Shown: in pieces, positions 44,447 to 53,045 of the stretch
How positions within the stretch are numbered: the stretch's first letter is position 1
Layout of the letters: every line of letters begins with the position of its first letter
Origin: Shimia sp. R9_2
GTDB lineage: Bacteria > Pseudomonadota > Alphaproteobacteria > Rhodobacterales > Rhodobacteraceae
Reading direction: 5' to 3'
Assembly: GCF_017743735.1 (NCBI RefSeq)
Contig: NZ_JAGHRO010000011.1
Span: 1 to 64,000 of the forward strand
DNA length: 64,000 nucleotides
Notes under the pieces: model-generated
What the model saw: the letters and a program-made list of their open reading frames with translations, nothing else
Database searches by the model: none
Told to the model about the DNA's origin: nothing
Made by a program: the position numbers and the translations under genes

Positions 44447-44464
44447 CTTAAAAATATTTTAAAG
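44447..44464. promoter_or_regulatory. AT-rich near-palindrome in divergent control region
   Basis: CTTAAAAATATTTTAAAG is an almost perfect palindrome located between the dehydratase and GntR starts. A related AAAGAATATTTT follows at 44470-44481. Such paired AT-rich dyads are plausible GntR operators or overlap the -10 regions of the two divergent promoters. Assignment is by position and symmetry only. Confidence 0.4.
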
Positions 44465-44564
44465 CCTGTAAAGAATATTTTTTGGCTCAAAAATTCTCCC
44501 TGGGGTTTTCAGGAGCCTGGTGTCAGTGCTAAAAGAAGCAAAAAATTGATCGGAAAAGCAGCGC

Positions 44565-45266
44565 ATGACGGAGATGGTTTTGGATCAGGTTTACATCCCT
44601 GAAACGCTTGAAGAACTGCCAAAGCATTGGAATGCGGGATTTGAAAAGTTCATTCAGGCCGTCGGGACGGGCCAATTGCCACCGGGCACGACATTAACTC
44701 AGGCACAGCTATGTGATTTACTTGGTTTGTCGCTGACACCACTGCGAGAGACATTGGTTTTGCTGGAGGAATACGGCCTGATCGAAGTGAAGCAGCGCGC
44801 AGGTGTGACCATTCTAAACCCCGAATTGTCATTTGTTCGCGAAAACTATCAGTTCCGGATCCTCATTGAAGAGGAAGCACTTCGATCTTTTGCTGCAAGC
44901 GTGAATGACGACTGGCTGAAAGCTGTGCGGGATCGCCATTTGATGTTAATCGATTGCTTGGAGCGGGAACCGGACAACATGACAAACGTCGCTGCTTTTG
45001 TGGCTCTGGATCAATTTGTTCATTCAAGTTTTGTCGAGGCACTTAACAACAAGTCCATGCTGGCGACCCACAATCGGCTGCAACAGAACATTCGCATGGT
45101 GCGCTCAATGCAGAAAAATGCCGCCTATGTACGCAATTTGCTGAGTGCTGCGAATGAACATCTGGCGATCTTCGAACAGGTTGAAAAGAAAGACCACGAT
45201 GGAGCAGCCCAGAGTTTACGCAGGCACTTTGAGGCGTCTATCTACCGAGCAGTGGTGTCTTACTAG
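44565..45266 (+). CDS. GntR-family transcriptional regulator (FCD type)
   Basis: The 233-residue protein has an N-terminal winged helix (LPPGTTLTQAQLCDLLGLSL, then TPLRETLVLLEEYGLIEVKQ) and an all-helical FCD effector domain with the metal-binding Asp/His pattern (VALDQFVHSSFVEAL; NEHLAIFEQVEKKDHDGAAQ; RRHF). It lies divergently 139 bases from the dehydratase gene. FCD-type regulators sense sugar acids or other carboxylates, matching the neighbouring operon. A mutarotase gene follows after 34 bases. Confidence 0.9.
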   Translation: MTEMVLDQVYIPETLEELPKHWNAGFEKFIQAVGTGQLPPGTTLTQAQLCDLLGLSLTPLRETLVLLEEYGLIEVKQRAGVTILNPELSFVRENYQFRILIEEEALRSFAASVNDDWLKAVRDRHLMLIDCLEREPDNMTNVAAFVALDQFVHSSFVEALNNKSMLATHNRLQQNIRMVRSMQKNAAYVRNLLSAANEHLAIFEQVEKKDHDGAAQSLRRHFEASIYRAVVSY

Positions 45267-45300
45267 CCTAGGCAATTTTGCGGATGCAAGAGGTCAGCAT

Positions 45301-45630
45301 ATGCAGCGAATGGGGATGGTGATTGGCATCAAGCCGGAGAAAATCTCGACCTATAGGGACCTACATGCACAGGCTTGGCCTCAAGTGCTGGCCAAAATGA
45401 CTGAAGGCAATTTCCGTAACTTTTCGATCTTCTTGCACGAGGCTGAATGTCTTTTGTTCGGGTATTGGGAATATCATGGAAGTGACCTGGAAAAAGACAT
45501 GGCTCTTGTTGCTGCCGATCTGAAAACGCAAGAGTGGTGGGCGCTGACCGATGAATGTCAAAGACCTCTTCCTGGTCGGGCGGAAAGTGAGCACTGGGCG
45601 ATGATGAAAGAGGTCTTTTATCACTCGTAA
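45301..45630 (+). CDS. L-rhamnose mutarotase-like protein
   Basis: A 109-residue member of the RhaM/YiiL family, which interconverts the alpha and beta anomers of L-rhamnose. MQRMGMVIGIKPEKISTYRD, HAQAWPQVL, RNFSIFLHEAECLLFGYWEY and the ending W-W-x-L-T-D-E-C-Q pattern are typical. AGAGGT lies eight bases before the ATG at 45301; the earlier in-frame start would overlap the GntR gene by more than 100 bases. Placement beside a GntR regulator and a dehydratase/ABC operon suggests a pathway for L-rhamnose or a similar 6-deoxy sugar. Confidence 0.85.
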   Translation: MQRMGMVIGIKPEKISTYRDLHAQAWPQVLAKMTEGNFRNFSIFLHEAECLLFGYWEYHGSDLEKDMALVAADLKTQEWWALTDECQRPLPGRAESEHWAMMKEVFYHS

Positions 45631-45725
45631 GAGACTTGAATGCTTAGCACCGTACGAGATGGTCGTTCCTCATCTCTCACGGCTGAAACAGAGTGAGGCA
45701 TTTTGGAAGTCTGGGCCAAGCGCAA

Positions 45726-46328
45726 TTACTCCATAGAAACCCACAAAACCTGAGCATCTTCATCGCTGGTCGAAACGCACCCATGACCCATCGCGCTGTC
45801 GTAGTAGATGGAGTCGCCGGCCTTCATCGCCAAGGGGCGATAATGCTCTGACAGAAACGTAAGCTCGCCGCTGATGACATACATGAATTCCTCACCGGAG
45901 TGACGGATCCAGGTTTCAAACTCAGACACATCGCGCGCTTTGATCGTCGCAATGTATGGCAGCATCCGTTTGCTCGAGAGTTCGGTGCAGAGAAGCTCAT
46001 GGGAATAAGTAGAGGTTTCCCGCCGTTCGCCCTGACCGGATGGGGTAAAGTCGCGGCGACCTGAAATCCCTGTCTGCCCGGACTGCACAAACAGTTGCGG
46101 CGGGTTCATGTCCAGTGCCTGTGTCAGCCTCCTAACGATGTCAAAACTCGGGCGTGTTTGGTTGTTTTCGATCTTTGAAAGCGTCGAACGACCGATCCCC
46201 GCCGCACGGCAAGTTTCCTCTAAGGTCCATCCTTTTGCCCGTCGTGCCTCACGAATCGAACGTCCAAGAGCAGCAACATCCTCTGCATCTTCGATGCCCG
46301 AGGCGTCGTGACGAAATTCGTCGTCCAT
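45726..46328 (-). CDS. XRE-family regulator with C-terminal cupin domain
   Basis: The 200-residue protein has an N-terminal Cro/C1 helix-turn-helix (ALGRSIREARRAKGWTLEET, then CRAAGIGRSTLSKIENNQTR) and a C-terminal cupin barrel (HSGEEFMYVISGELTFLSEH; MKAGDSIYYDSAMGHGCVST). Such regulators bind a small ligand in the cupin. It is divergent from glyA, with TTCCC-type repeats in the 143-base gap. It is the obvious candidate regulator of the glycine catabolon, presumably sensing glycine, serine or a related compound. A frame-internal start is unlikely because the full HTH needs this start. Confidence 0.9.
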   Translation of the reverse strand: MDDEFRHDASGIEDAEDVAALGRSIREARRAKGWTLEETCRAAGIGRSTLSKIENNQTRPSFDIVRRLTQALDMNPPQLFVQSGQTGISGRRDFTPSGQGERRETSTYSHELLCTELSSKRMLPYIATIKARDVSEFETWIRHSGEEFMYVISGELTFLSEHYRPLAMKAGDSIYYDSAMGHGCVSTSDEDAQVLWVSME

Positions 46329-46359
46329 AAAATATCCTCATTTTTCTGAACGTTACCAC

Positions 46360-46447
46360 TTCCCTAGGGGGTCAGCAATGAATCTAAAAAGGGAAAGGAT
46401 TGCAATAAGATACTAAATTCCCCTATAGGAAACTTAATTCCCTATCG
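46360..46447. promoter_or_regulatory. Repeated TTCCC-type elements upstream of glyA
   Basis: Three related elements lie between the XRE-cupin gene and glyA: TTCCCTAGGGGG at 46360-46371, the palindrome TTCCCCTATAGGAA at 46418-46431, and AATTCCCTATCG at 46436-46447. The central element has full dyad symmetry apart from one pair. Spacing between the last two is about two helical turns. They are candidate operators for the XRE-cupin regulator. No glycine riboswitch consensus was found in the gap. Confidence 0.5.
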
Positions 46448-46471
46448 TGGGCGTGACTGTTGGAGGAAATC

Positions 46472-47725
46472 ATGTTCAAAACTTCGCTGAGTGACGCTGA
46501 CCCGCTTATTGCTGCTTCGATTGCGCAGGAGGCCGACCGCCAAGCTGGACAGATTGAGCTGATTGCCTCGGAGAACATTGTCTCCAAAGCGGTGATTGAC
46601 GCGCAGGGCTCGCTGCTAACCAATAAATATGCCGAAGGCTATCACGGTCGCCGCTACTATGGCGGTTGCGAATATGTCGATGAGGTCGAAGCCGAAGCCA
46701 TCGCGCGTCTGAAGCAATTGTTTGGCTGTGGTTTCGCAAATGTTCAGCCGCATTCCGGGGCACAGGCCAACGGCGCAGTCAAACTCGCTCTACTCAAACC
46801 CGGTGACACGATTCTTGGCATGTCATTGGATGCAGGTGGCCATCTGACCCATGGTGCGCGTCCGGCAATGTCCGGTAAGTGGTTCAATGCTGTTGCTTAT
46901 GGTCTGAATGATCATGGCACCATCGATATGGATCAGGTTGCTGCACTGGCGCGAGAGCATAAGCCGCAGATGATCATTGCCGGCGCATCCGCATTCTCCC
47001 AGATCATCGACTTTGCCGCCTTCCGCAAAATCGCCGATGAAGTTGGTGCTTACTTGCTGGTCGATATGGCGCATATCGCCGGGTTGGTGGCAACGGGTCT
47101 GCATCCGTCACCAATCGAACACGCCCATGTTGTCACATCCACCACGCACAAAACGCTGCGCGGACCACGTGGCGGTATCATTCTGACAAACGACGAAGCC
47201 ATCGCCAAGAAAATCAACTCTGCGGTTTTCCCGGGTCTGCAAGGTGGCCCGCTGATGCATGTGATTGCTGCCAAAGCCGTCGCATTTGGCGAAGCACTCA
47301 AGCCGGAGTTCAAAGACTACATGCAGCGCGTTGTCGACAGCGCCGATGCGCTGGCAAAGGTGATGATTGAACGAGGCTGCGATATCGTGTCCGGCGGCAC
47401 CCAGAACCACCTGATGCTTGTCGATCTCCGTCCCATCGGGGTGAAGGGCAACGCGGCTGAAGTTGCGCTGGAGCGCGCGGGTTTCACCTGCAACAAAAAT
47501 GGCGTTCCGGGGGATCCTGAAAAGCCTACCGTGACCAGCGGCATTCGCCTCGGCACGGCAGCAGGTTGTTCACGCGGGTTTGGCCCGGAAGAATTTGTAA
47601 CCATTGGCAACTTGATCAGCGATGTGCTGGACGCTCTGGCGAAAAAACCAGAGGGCGATGCAGAGGTTGAGGCCGCAACACGCGCCAAAGTCTCTGAGCT
47701 TTGCGCAGCCTTCCCAATCTACTGA
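46472..47725 (+). CDS. glyA: Serine hydroxymethyltransferase
   Basis: The 417-residue PLP enzyme interconverts glycine plus 5,10-methylene-tetrahydrofolate with serine plus tetrahydrofolate. Seen are [20 protein letters not shown] near 30-50, [20 protein letters not shown] near 55-75, and the PLP lysine in [15 protein letters not shown] near 230. GGAGG six bases before the ATG at 46472 decides the start. As first gene of the catabolon it would turn the one-carbon unit from glycine cleavage and a second glycine into serine. A housekeeping glyA may exist elsewhere in the genome. Confidence 0.95.
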   Translation: MFKTSLSDADPLIAASIAQEADRQAGQIELIASENIVSKAVIDAQGSLLTNKYAEGYHGRRYYGGCEYVDEVEAEAIARLKQLFGCGFANVQPHSGAQANGAVKLALLKPGDTILGMSLDAGGHLTHGARPAMSGKWFNAVAYGLNDHGTIDMDQVAALAREHKPQMIIAGASAFSQIIDFAAFRKIADEVGAYLLVDMAHIAGLVATGLHPSPIEHAHVVTSTTHKTLRGPRGGIILTNDEAIAKKINSAVFPGLQGGPLMHVIAAKAVAFGEALKPEFKDYMQRVVDSADALAKVMIERGCDIVSGGTQNHLMLVDLRPIGVKGNAAEVALERAGFTCNKNGVPGDPEKPTVTSGIRLGTAAGCSRGFGPEEFVTIGNLISDVLDALAKKPEGDAEVEAATRAKVSELCAAFPIY

Positions 47726-47735
47726 GGGCGGCGTG

Positions 47736-49130
47736 ATGTCTGACTTCGATCTTGTTGTCATAGGCGGCGGCCCGGGGGGCTATGTTGCCGCGATCCGCGC
47801 GGCGCAGCTGGGGATGCGCGTCGCCTGTGTGGAGGGACGCGGCGCGCTTGGCGGCACGTGCCTGAATGTGGGATGCATTCCGTCAAAGGCGTTGCTGACC
47901 TCTTCAGGTAAATATGCCGAGCTCTCGCATCTCTCCACACATGGGGTGTCTGTCGGGGAGGCCACACTTGATCTGGGTGCCATGATGGCGCGCAAGGACA
48001 AGATCGTCGGAGATCTGACCAAAGGGATTGGCTTTCTGTTCAAAAAGAACGGGGTCGAGCTGATTGAAGGATGGGCCTCCATTCCTGCGGCGGGTCAGGT
48101 CAGCGTGTCGTCAGACGAAGGCACGCAAACCCTCTCTGCCAAGAACATATTGATTGCAACCGGTTCAGAGCCAACCTCCCTCCCAGGCGTTGAGATTGAT
48201 GAGGAGCAGATCCTCAGCTCGACAGGTGCTCTCTCTCTGGGATCTGTGCCTGAACATCTGGTTGTGATTGGCGCAGGCGTGATCGGACTTGAGCTTGGCC
48301 AAGTCTGGTCGCGTCTGGGCTCCAAAGTGACCGTGGTTGAATATCTGGATCGTATTCTTCCCGGTATCGATGGTGAGATCGCCAAACTGGCACAACGCGC
48401 CTTGTCCAAGCGTGGGCTCAAGTTTCAGCTGGGACGCAAGCTGACGGGCATCGAGAAAACCGATGCAGGGCTTGCACTGTCGCTGGAACGTGTCGGCAAA
48501 GACAAACAGGAAGCTTTGGAAGCCGACAAAGTGCTGGTTGCGATTGGCCGCCGGCCGGTGACACGCGGTCTTGGGCTGGAAGCCCTGGGCATCACTCAAG
48601 ACAGCCGTGACTTCATCGAAGTGGGTGCGGATTTCCAAACTTCGGTTCCGGGCATCTATGCAATCGGCGACTGTGTACCTGGTCCTATGCTGGCGCATAA
48701 AGCCGAAGAAGATGGTGTGGCATGTGTTGAGACATTGGCCGGCCTGTCAGGGCACGTCGATTACGGGAAAGTCCCCGGTGTGGTATACACGGATCCGGAA
48801 GTTGCCTCTGTTGGTGCCACTGAAGAGGCGCTCAAAGACGCCGGAACGGACTACATTAGCGGAAAATTCGCCTTCATGGCAAACAGCCGTGCGCGCTCCA
48901 GCGGAGAGACAGACGGCGCCGTAAAGGTCTTGGCTGCACCGGATGGCACGCTTTTGGGGGCGCACATCTGCGGGGCACATGGTGGCGACCTGATTGCCGA
49001 GCTGGTGCTGGCGATGACCAAAGGCGCGACCATCACAGAGATCACGCAAACCTGTCACACACACCCCGCCATGGCCGAAGCCGTCAAAGAAGCCTGTCTT
49101 GATGCGCTGGGTCGCGCCATTCACGCCTAA
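47736..49130 (+). CDS. lpd: Dihydrolipoamide dehydrogenase (E3/L-protein)
   Basis: A 464-residue FAD flavoprotein that reoxidises dihydrolipoyl-H protein with NAD. The FAD site [20 protein letters not shown], the redox disulfide in [16 protein letters not shown] near 38-52, the NAD site [13 protein letters not shown] near 175 and the catalytic His-Glu region [20 protein letters not shown] near the end are all present. The ATG at 47736 follows a GAGGG site. Position between glyA and lipA in the glycine operon marks it as the dedicated L-protein of glycine cleavage. Confidence 0.95.
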   Translation: MSDFDLVVIGGGPGGYVAAIRAAQLGMRVACVEGRGALGGTCLNVGCIPSKALLTSSGKYAELSHLSTHGVSVGEATLDLGAMMARKDKIVGDLTKGIGFLFKKNGVELIEGWASIPAAGQVSVSSDEGTQTLSAKNILIATGSEPTSLPGVEIDEEQILSSTGALSLGSVPEHLVVIGAGVIGLELGQVWSRLGSKVTVVEYLDRILPGIDGEIAKLAQRALSKRGLKFQLGRKLTGIEKTDAGLALSLERVGKDKQEALEADKVLVAIGRRPVTRGLGLEALGITQDSRDFIEVGADFQTSVPGIYAIGDCVPGPMLAHKAEEDGVACVETLAGLSGHVDYGKVPGVVYTDPEVASVGATEEALKDAGTDYISGKFAFMANSRARSSGETDGAVKVLAAPDGTLLGAHICGAHGGDLIAELVLAMTKGATITEITQTCHTHPAMAEAVKEACLDALGRAIHA

Positions 49131-49141
49131 GGGAAGATGCC

Positions 49142-50083
49142 ATGAACGTTCCACGTCTACGCCATCCTGAAAAAGCCAAGAAAGTGGACAGCGCGATCCC
49201 GCGCAAGCCCAAGTGGATTCGCAAGAAAAAGGTTGAGTCGGAGGAGTATTACGAAACCCGCCGTCTCATGCGCGATCATGCGCTGACCACCGTTTGCGAA
49301 GAAGCGGCTTGCCCAAACATCGGCGAATGCTGGTCCAAGCGTCACGCCACGATGATGATCATGGGCGAGATCTGCACACGCGGCTGTTCCTTCTGCAACG
49401 TGGCCACGGGCCGCCCGGATGCCCTGGACGTTTTTGAGCCAGGCCGTGTTGCAGCCGCAGTCAAGAAGCTGGGTTTGCGCCACGTTGTGATCACCAGTGT
49501 GGACCGTGATGATCTGGCCGATGGGGGGGCAGAGCACATCGCTCAGACCGTGCGGGCTGTGCGTCATCAGAATCCGAACACAACGGTCGAAGTTCTGACC
49601 CCTGACTTTTTGGGCAAAGGCGCTGCGGCGGATGTGGTGTTTGGCGCAGGACTTGATGTGTTCAACCACAATCTGGAAACCGTCCCTCGGCTCTATCCAA
49701 CCGTGCGCCCCGGTGCGCGCTACTATCAGTCACTGCGACTGTTGGATGACGCCAAGCGCGCGGACCCACAGGTTTTTACCAAATCCGGCCTCATGGTGGG
49801 ATTGGGCGAAACCATGCAGGAAGTGCGACAGGTCATGGATGATCTGCGCGCAGCACAAGTGGATTTCCTGACGGTCGGCCAATACCTCCAGCCAACCGCC
49901 AAACATCACCCAATTGACCGTTTCTGGACACCAGAAGAGTTCGAGCAGCTGGAAACCATCGCTCGGGCCAAAGGATTTTTGCACGTATCGGCGACGCCCC
50001 TGACACGGTCGTCATTTCACGCTGATGCGGACTTCAAGACACTGCAGAACGCGCGCAGGGAGCGGCTCGCGCAACGCAGTTAA
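49142..50083 (+). CDS. lipA: Lipoyl synthase
   Basis: The 313-residue radical-SAM enzyme inserts two sulfurs into octanoyl-H-protein or E2. It has the auxiliary cluster motif [12 protein letters not shown] near 58-69, the radical-[11 protein letters not shown] near 84-91 and the C-terminal RSSFHAD segment with the conserved Ser that ligates the auxiliary cluster. A GGGAAGA site precedes the ATG. Placement inside the glycine cleavage operon suggests it supplies lipoylated GcvH when the pathway is induced. Confidence 0.95.
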   Translation: MNVPRLRHPEKAKKVDSAIPRKPKWIRKKKVESEEYYETRRLMRDHALTTVCEEAACPNIGECWSKRHATMMIMGEICTRGCSFCNVATGRPDALDVFEPGRVAAAVKKLGLRHVVITSVDRDDLADGGAEHIAQTVRAVRHQNPNTTVEVLTPDFLGKGAAADVVFGAGLDVFNHNLETVPRLYPTVRPGARYYQSLRLLDDAKRADPQVFTKSGLMVGLGETMQEVRQVMDDLRAAQVDFLTVGQYLQPTAKHHPIDRFWTPEEFEQLETIARAKGFLHVSATPLTRSSFHADADFKTLQNARRERLAQRS

Positions 50084-50107
50084 CACCAACGCTAAAGGGA
50101 GGAAACC

Positions 50108-51481
50108 ATGGAAGCGTTACAATCACTCGTGGGGACAATCAACGGATGGGCTTGGGGGCCTCCGATGCTTGTCATCATTTTGGGCGTCGGCCTATTCTTG
50201 CAAATTGGCCTGAAATTCATGCCAATTCGCAATTTGGGTCGCGGGTTCAAACTCATGTTCCAAGGCCGCGAAAGCGTCGGCGAAGGACAGATTTCACCTT
50301 TCAACGCCCTCATGACTGCCCTGTCTGCCACCATCGGGACCGGGAACATCGCTGGCGTGGCCACTGCGGTTTTCCTCGGCGGACCTGGCGCACTTTTCTG
50401 GATGTGGATGACCGCCCTTGTGGGTATGGCCACCAAATATTCCGAAGCGGTTTGTGCCGTTAAGTTTCGCGAAAAAGACGACCAAGGCAACTATGTCGGC
50501 GGCCCGATGTATTACATCAAAAACGGTCTTGGCGCGAACTGGGCGTGGCTCGGCGTAGTGTTTGCCATCTTCGGTGCGATTGCTGCCTTCGGCATCGGCA
50601 ACGGTGTTCAGGCAAACGGCGTGGCACAAGTTCTGGAAACCAACTTTGGCCTGAACACGTCGCTGACCGGCATTGTTCTGATGGGCCTGACCGGCGCCGT
50701 GATCCTCGGCGGTATCACCCGTATTGGTGCTGTTGCTGGTAAACTGGTGCCATTCATGGCTGTCAGCTACATCTTCTTCGGTCTGATTGTCCTGCTGATC
50801 AACATCGGTGAAATCGGCAACGCTCTTTCGCTGGTCTTCACCCATGCGTTCACCCCATCCGCTGCAGAAGGCGGTTTTGCAGGGGCGGCAGTTTGGGCCG
50901 CGATCCGCTTCGGTGTGGCACGCGGTGTCTTCTCCAACGAAGCGGGTCTGGGTTCCGCGCCAATCGCACACGCAGCAGCCAACACCAAAGGTCCGGTAAA
51001 CCAGGGTCTGATCGCGATGCTGGGCACTTTCATCGACACCATCATCGTGTGCTCGATCACCGGTCTGGCGATCATCGCGTCTGGTGCATGGACATCCGGT
51101 GAATCCGGCGCAGCGCTGACATCTCTGGCGTTTGAGACCTCCTTGCCGGGCTTTGGCGGCTATCTGATCGCTGTGTCCCTGTCGATCTTCGCATTCACAA
51201 CCATTCTGGGCTGGTCCTACTATGGTGAGAAATGTGTGGGCTTCCTTGCAGGCACAAAAGCGCTGTTGCCATACCGCCTGCTGTGGATCGCAGCGATCTA
51301 CTTCGGTGCGACTGCGGACCTCGGCTTCATCTGGCTGCTTGCGGATACGCTGAACGCGCTGATGGCCCTGCCAAACCTCATCGCGCTGGCCCTGCTGAGC
51401 CCGGTTGTCTTCAAAGTGACCAAAGAGTTCTTTGCCTCAAACGGTCAGACCGAAGAGCCCGGTGGCAACCCAGCCGAGTAA
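50108..51481 (+). CDS. Alanine/glycine:cation symporter (AGCS family)
   Basis: A 457-residue membrane protein with about ten to eleven helices. PFNALMTALSATIGTGNIAG near residues 62-82, GGPMYYIKNGLG near 132 and VFSNEAGLGSAPIAHAAANT near 275-295 are signatures of the AGCS sodium:alanine/glycine symporters. GGGAGG six bases before the ATG fixes the start. Within the glycine operon it most likely imports glycine, giving the catabolon its own uptake system. A stem-loop separates it from gcvT. Confidence 0.92.
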   Translation: MEALQSLVGTINGWAWGPPMLVIILGVGLFLQIGLKFMPIRNLGRGFKLMFQGRESVGEGQISPFNALMTALSATIGTGNIAGVATAVFLGGPGALFWMWMTALVGMATKYSEAVCAVKFREKDDQGNYVGGPMYYIKNGLGANWAWLGVVFAIFGAIAAFGIGNGVQANGVAQVLETNFGLNTSLTGIVLMGLTGAVILGGITRIGAVAGKLVPFMAVSYIFFGLIVLLINIGEIGNALSLVFTHAFTPSAAEGGFAGAAVWAAIRFGVARGVFSNEAGLGSAPIAHAAANTKGPVNQGLIAMLGTFIDTIIVCSITGLAIIASGAWTSGESGAALTSLAFETSLPGFGGYLIAVSLSIFAFTTILGWSYYGEKCVGFLAGTKALLPYRLLWIAAIYFGATADLGFIWLLADTLNALMALPNLIALALLSPVVFKVTKEFFASNGQTEEPGGNPAE

Positions 51482-51491
51482 CCAAAAACGT

Positions 51492-51519
51492 CCCGGGGCT
51501 GGGCTTGCTCAGCTCCGGG
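51492..51519 (+). terminator. Stem-loop between symporter and gcvT
   Basis: CCCGGGGCTG at 51492-51501 pairs with CAGCTCCGGG at 51510-51519 around an eight-base loop, with one G-U pair. No T-run follows. It could attenuate between the uptake gene and the gcvTHP block or protect the upstream message. Confidence 0.5.
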
Positions 51520-51554
51520 GCACAAATATCCAAAGTTTATCCAGGAGAGTTTCA

Positions 51555-52652
51555 ATGTCAGAGGCACCGAAACGCACACCGCTCTACGATCTGCATGTTG
51601 AACTGGGCGGCAAAATGGTCGACTTCGCTGGCTGGGAAATGCCAGTCAACTATCCCCTGGGCATCATGGGAGAGCACAATCAGTGCCGTGAAAAGGCCGC
51701 GCTGTTTGACGTTAGCCACATGGGGCAGGTGATCCTGCGTGGCGAAAATGTCGGCGAAAAGTTGGAGACAATCGGCCCACAGGCTTACGCTACGCTGAAA
51801 GAAGGCAAAGCACGCTACGGTTTCTTCACGAACGAAGACGGCGGCATTATGGATGACCTGATCGTTGCCAATGCGGGTGACCACTTCTTTGTCGTGGTCA
51901 ACGCCGCGCTGCGCCATCAGGACATCCCACACATGGAAGCCAACCTCGAAGGCGTCGAGGTCACAGAGATTTTTGATCGTGCACTTGTCGCGGTCCAGGG
52001 CCCAAAGGCCGAAGATGTCGTCGGAGCGCTTTGCCCACCGGCGCGTGAACTGAAGTTCATGGAAACCACCTTGGCCGAAATCAATGGCGTCGAGTGCCGC
52101 ATTTCCCGTCTGGGTTACACAGGCGAAGACGGTTACGAGATTTCCATTCCCGAAGGCGACGCCATTGATGTGTGCCGTGCCCTTCTGGCGCATGAAGATC
52201 TTGAACCCGCAGGTCTGGGTGCACGTGACAGCCTGCGTTTGGAGGCCGGTCTCTGCCTCTATGGCAATGACATCGACCAGAGTACTTCGCCGATTGAAGC
52301 GAGCCTCGGCTGGGCCATTCAGAAACGCCGCAAAGAAGAGGGCGGCTTCCCGGGCGCTACGCGCGTGCAGAAAGAACTCGCCGAAGGCGCCGCGCGTACG
52401 CTTGTTGGCATCAAGCCGACTGGCCGCGCCCCTGCGCGTCAGGGCGTTGAGGTGCAATGCACCGAGGGCATTACAATTGGCCAGATCACCTCTGGGAGCT
52501 TCGGCCCCACCGTAGGTGGCCCGGTTGCCATGGGATACGTGTCCAAAGGGCACGGAACGCCAGGTGAGAAAGTGAATCTCATCATCCGTGGAAAGGCACA
52601 GCCTGCAGAGATTGTTGCGCTGCCTTTCGTACAGCAAAACTACAAACGCTAA
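51555..52652 (+). CDS. gcvT: Glycine cleavage system T protein (aminomethyltransferase)
   Basis: The 365-residue T protein releases ammonia from the aminomethyl-H protein and transfers the one-carbon unit to tetrahydrofolate. TPLYDLHVELGGKMVDFAGW at the N-terminus, FDVSHMGQV near 55, YGFFTNEDGGIMDDLIVANA near 85-105, RLGYTGEDGYEISIP near 185 and GLGARDSLRLEAGLCLYGND near 225 are family motifs. CAGGAGAG precedes the ATG at 51555. It is followed after 17 bases by gcvH. Confidence 0.95.
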   Translation: MSEAPKRTPLYDLHVELGGKMVDFAGWEMPVNYPLGIMGEHNQCREKAALFDVSHMGQVILRGENVGEKLETIGPQAYATLKEGKARYGFFTNEDGGIMDDLIVANAGDHFFVVVNAALRHQDIPHMEANLEGVEVTEIFDRALVAVQGPKAEDVVGALCPPARELKFMETTLAEINGVECRISRLGYTGEDGYEISIPEGDAIDVCRALLAHEDLEPAGLGARDSLRLEAGLCLYGNDIDQSTSPIEASLGWAIQKRRKEEGGFPGATRVQKELAEGAARTLVGIKPTGRAPARQGVEVQCTEGITIGQITSGSFGPTVGGPVAMGYVSKGHGTPGEKVNLIIRGKAQPAEIVALPFVQQNYKR

Positions 52653-52669
52653 TTTGGGAGAGCCTTGAT

Positions 52670-53035
52670 ATGACCACTTATTATTCTGAAGATCACGAGT
52701 GGATCACCGTTGACGGTGACGTTGCGACCATCGGTATCACTGCACACGCGGCTGAACAGCTGGGTGAGATTGTCTTCGTTGAACAGCGTGAGACAGGCGA
52801 AGAATTCGAAAAAGGCGACGAAATCGGTGTGATCGAATCCGTGAAAGCCGCTTCTGAAATCTATGCGCCGATTGACTGCGAAGTGACCGAAGTGAATGGC
52901 ACACTCGAAGAAAACCCAGGCGCGCTGAACGAAAGCCCGGAAGGCGATGCTTGGATCTACAAGGTTAAGGTCTCTGACGCGGCACAGCTCGAAGACCTGA
53001 TGGATCTTGACGCCTACAAAGCTCTTATCGGCTGA
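52670..53035 (+). CDS. gcvH: Glycine cleavage system H protein
   Basis: A 121-residue lipoyl carrier. The lipoylated Lys lies in [15 protein letters not shown] near residue 60, in the usual hairpin after [19 protein letters not shown]. The C-terminus ([20 protein letters not shown]) is also typical. GGGAGAG precedes the ATG. The protein shuttles the aminomethyl group among GcvP, GcvT and Lpd; its lipoyl group would come from LipA encoded upstream. Confidence 0.96.
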   Translation: MTTYYSEDHEWITVDGDVATIGITAHAAEQLGEIVFVEQRETGEEFEKGDEIGVIESVKAASEIYAPIDCEVTEVNGTLEENPGALNESPEGDAWIYKVKVSDAAQLEDLMDLDAYKALIG

Positions 53036-53045
53036 GGAGACCGAA

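Noticed and set aside
46329..46471. Glycine riboswitch upstream of glyA
   Set aside because: The gap is short and none of the conserved riboswitch core sequence is visible; repeats look like protein operators.
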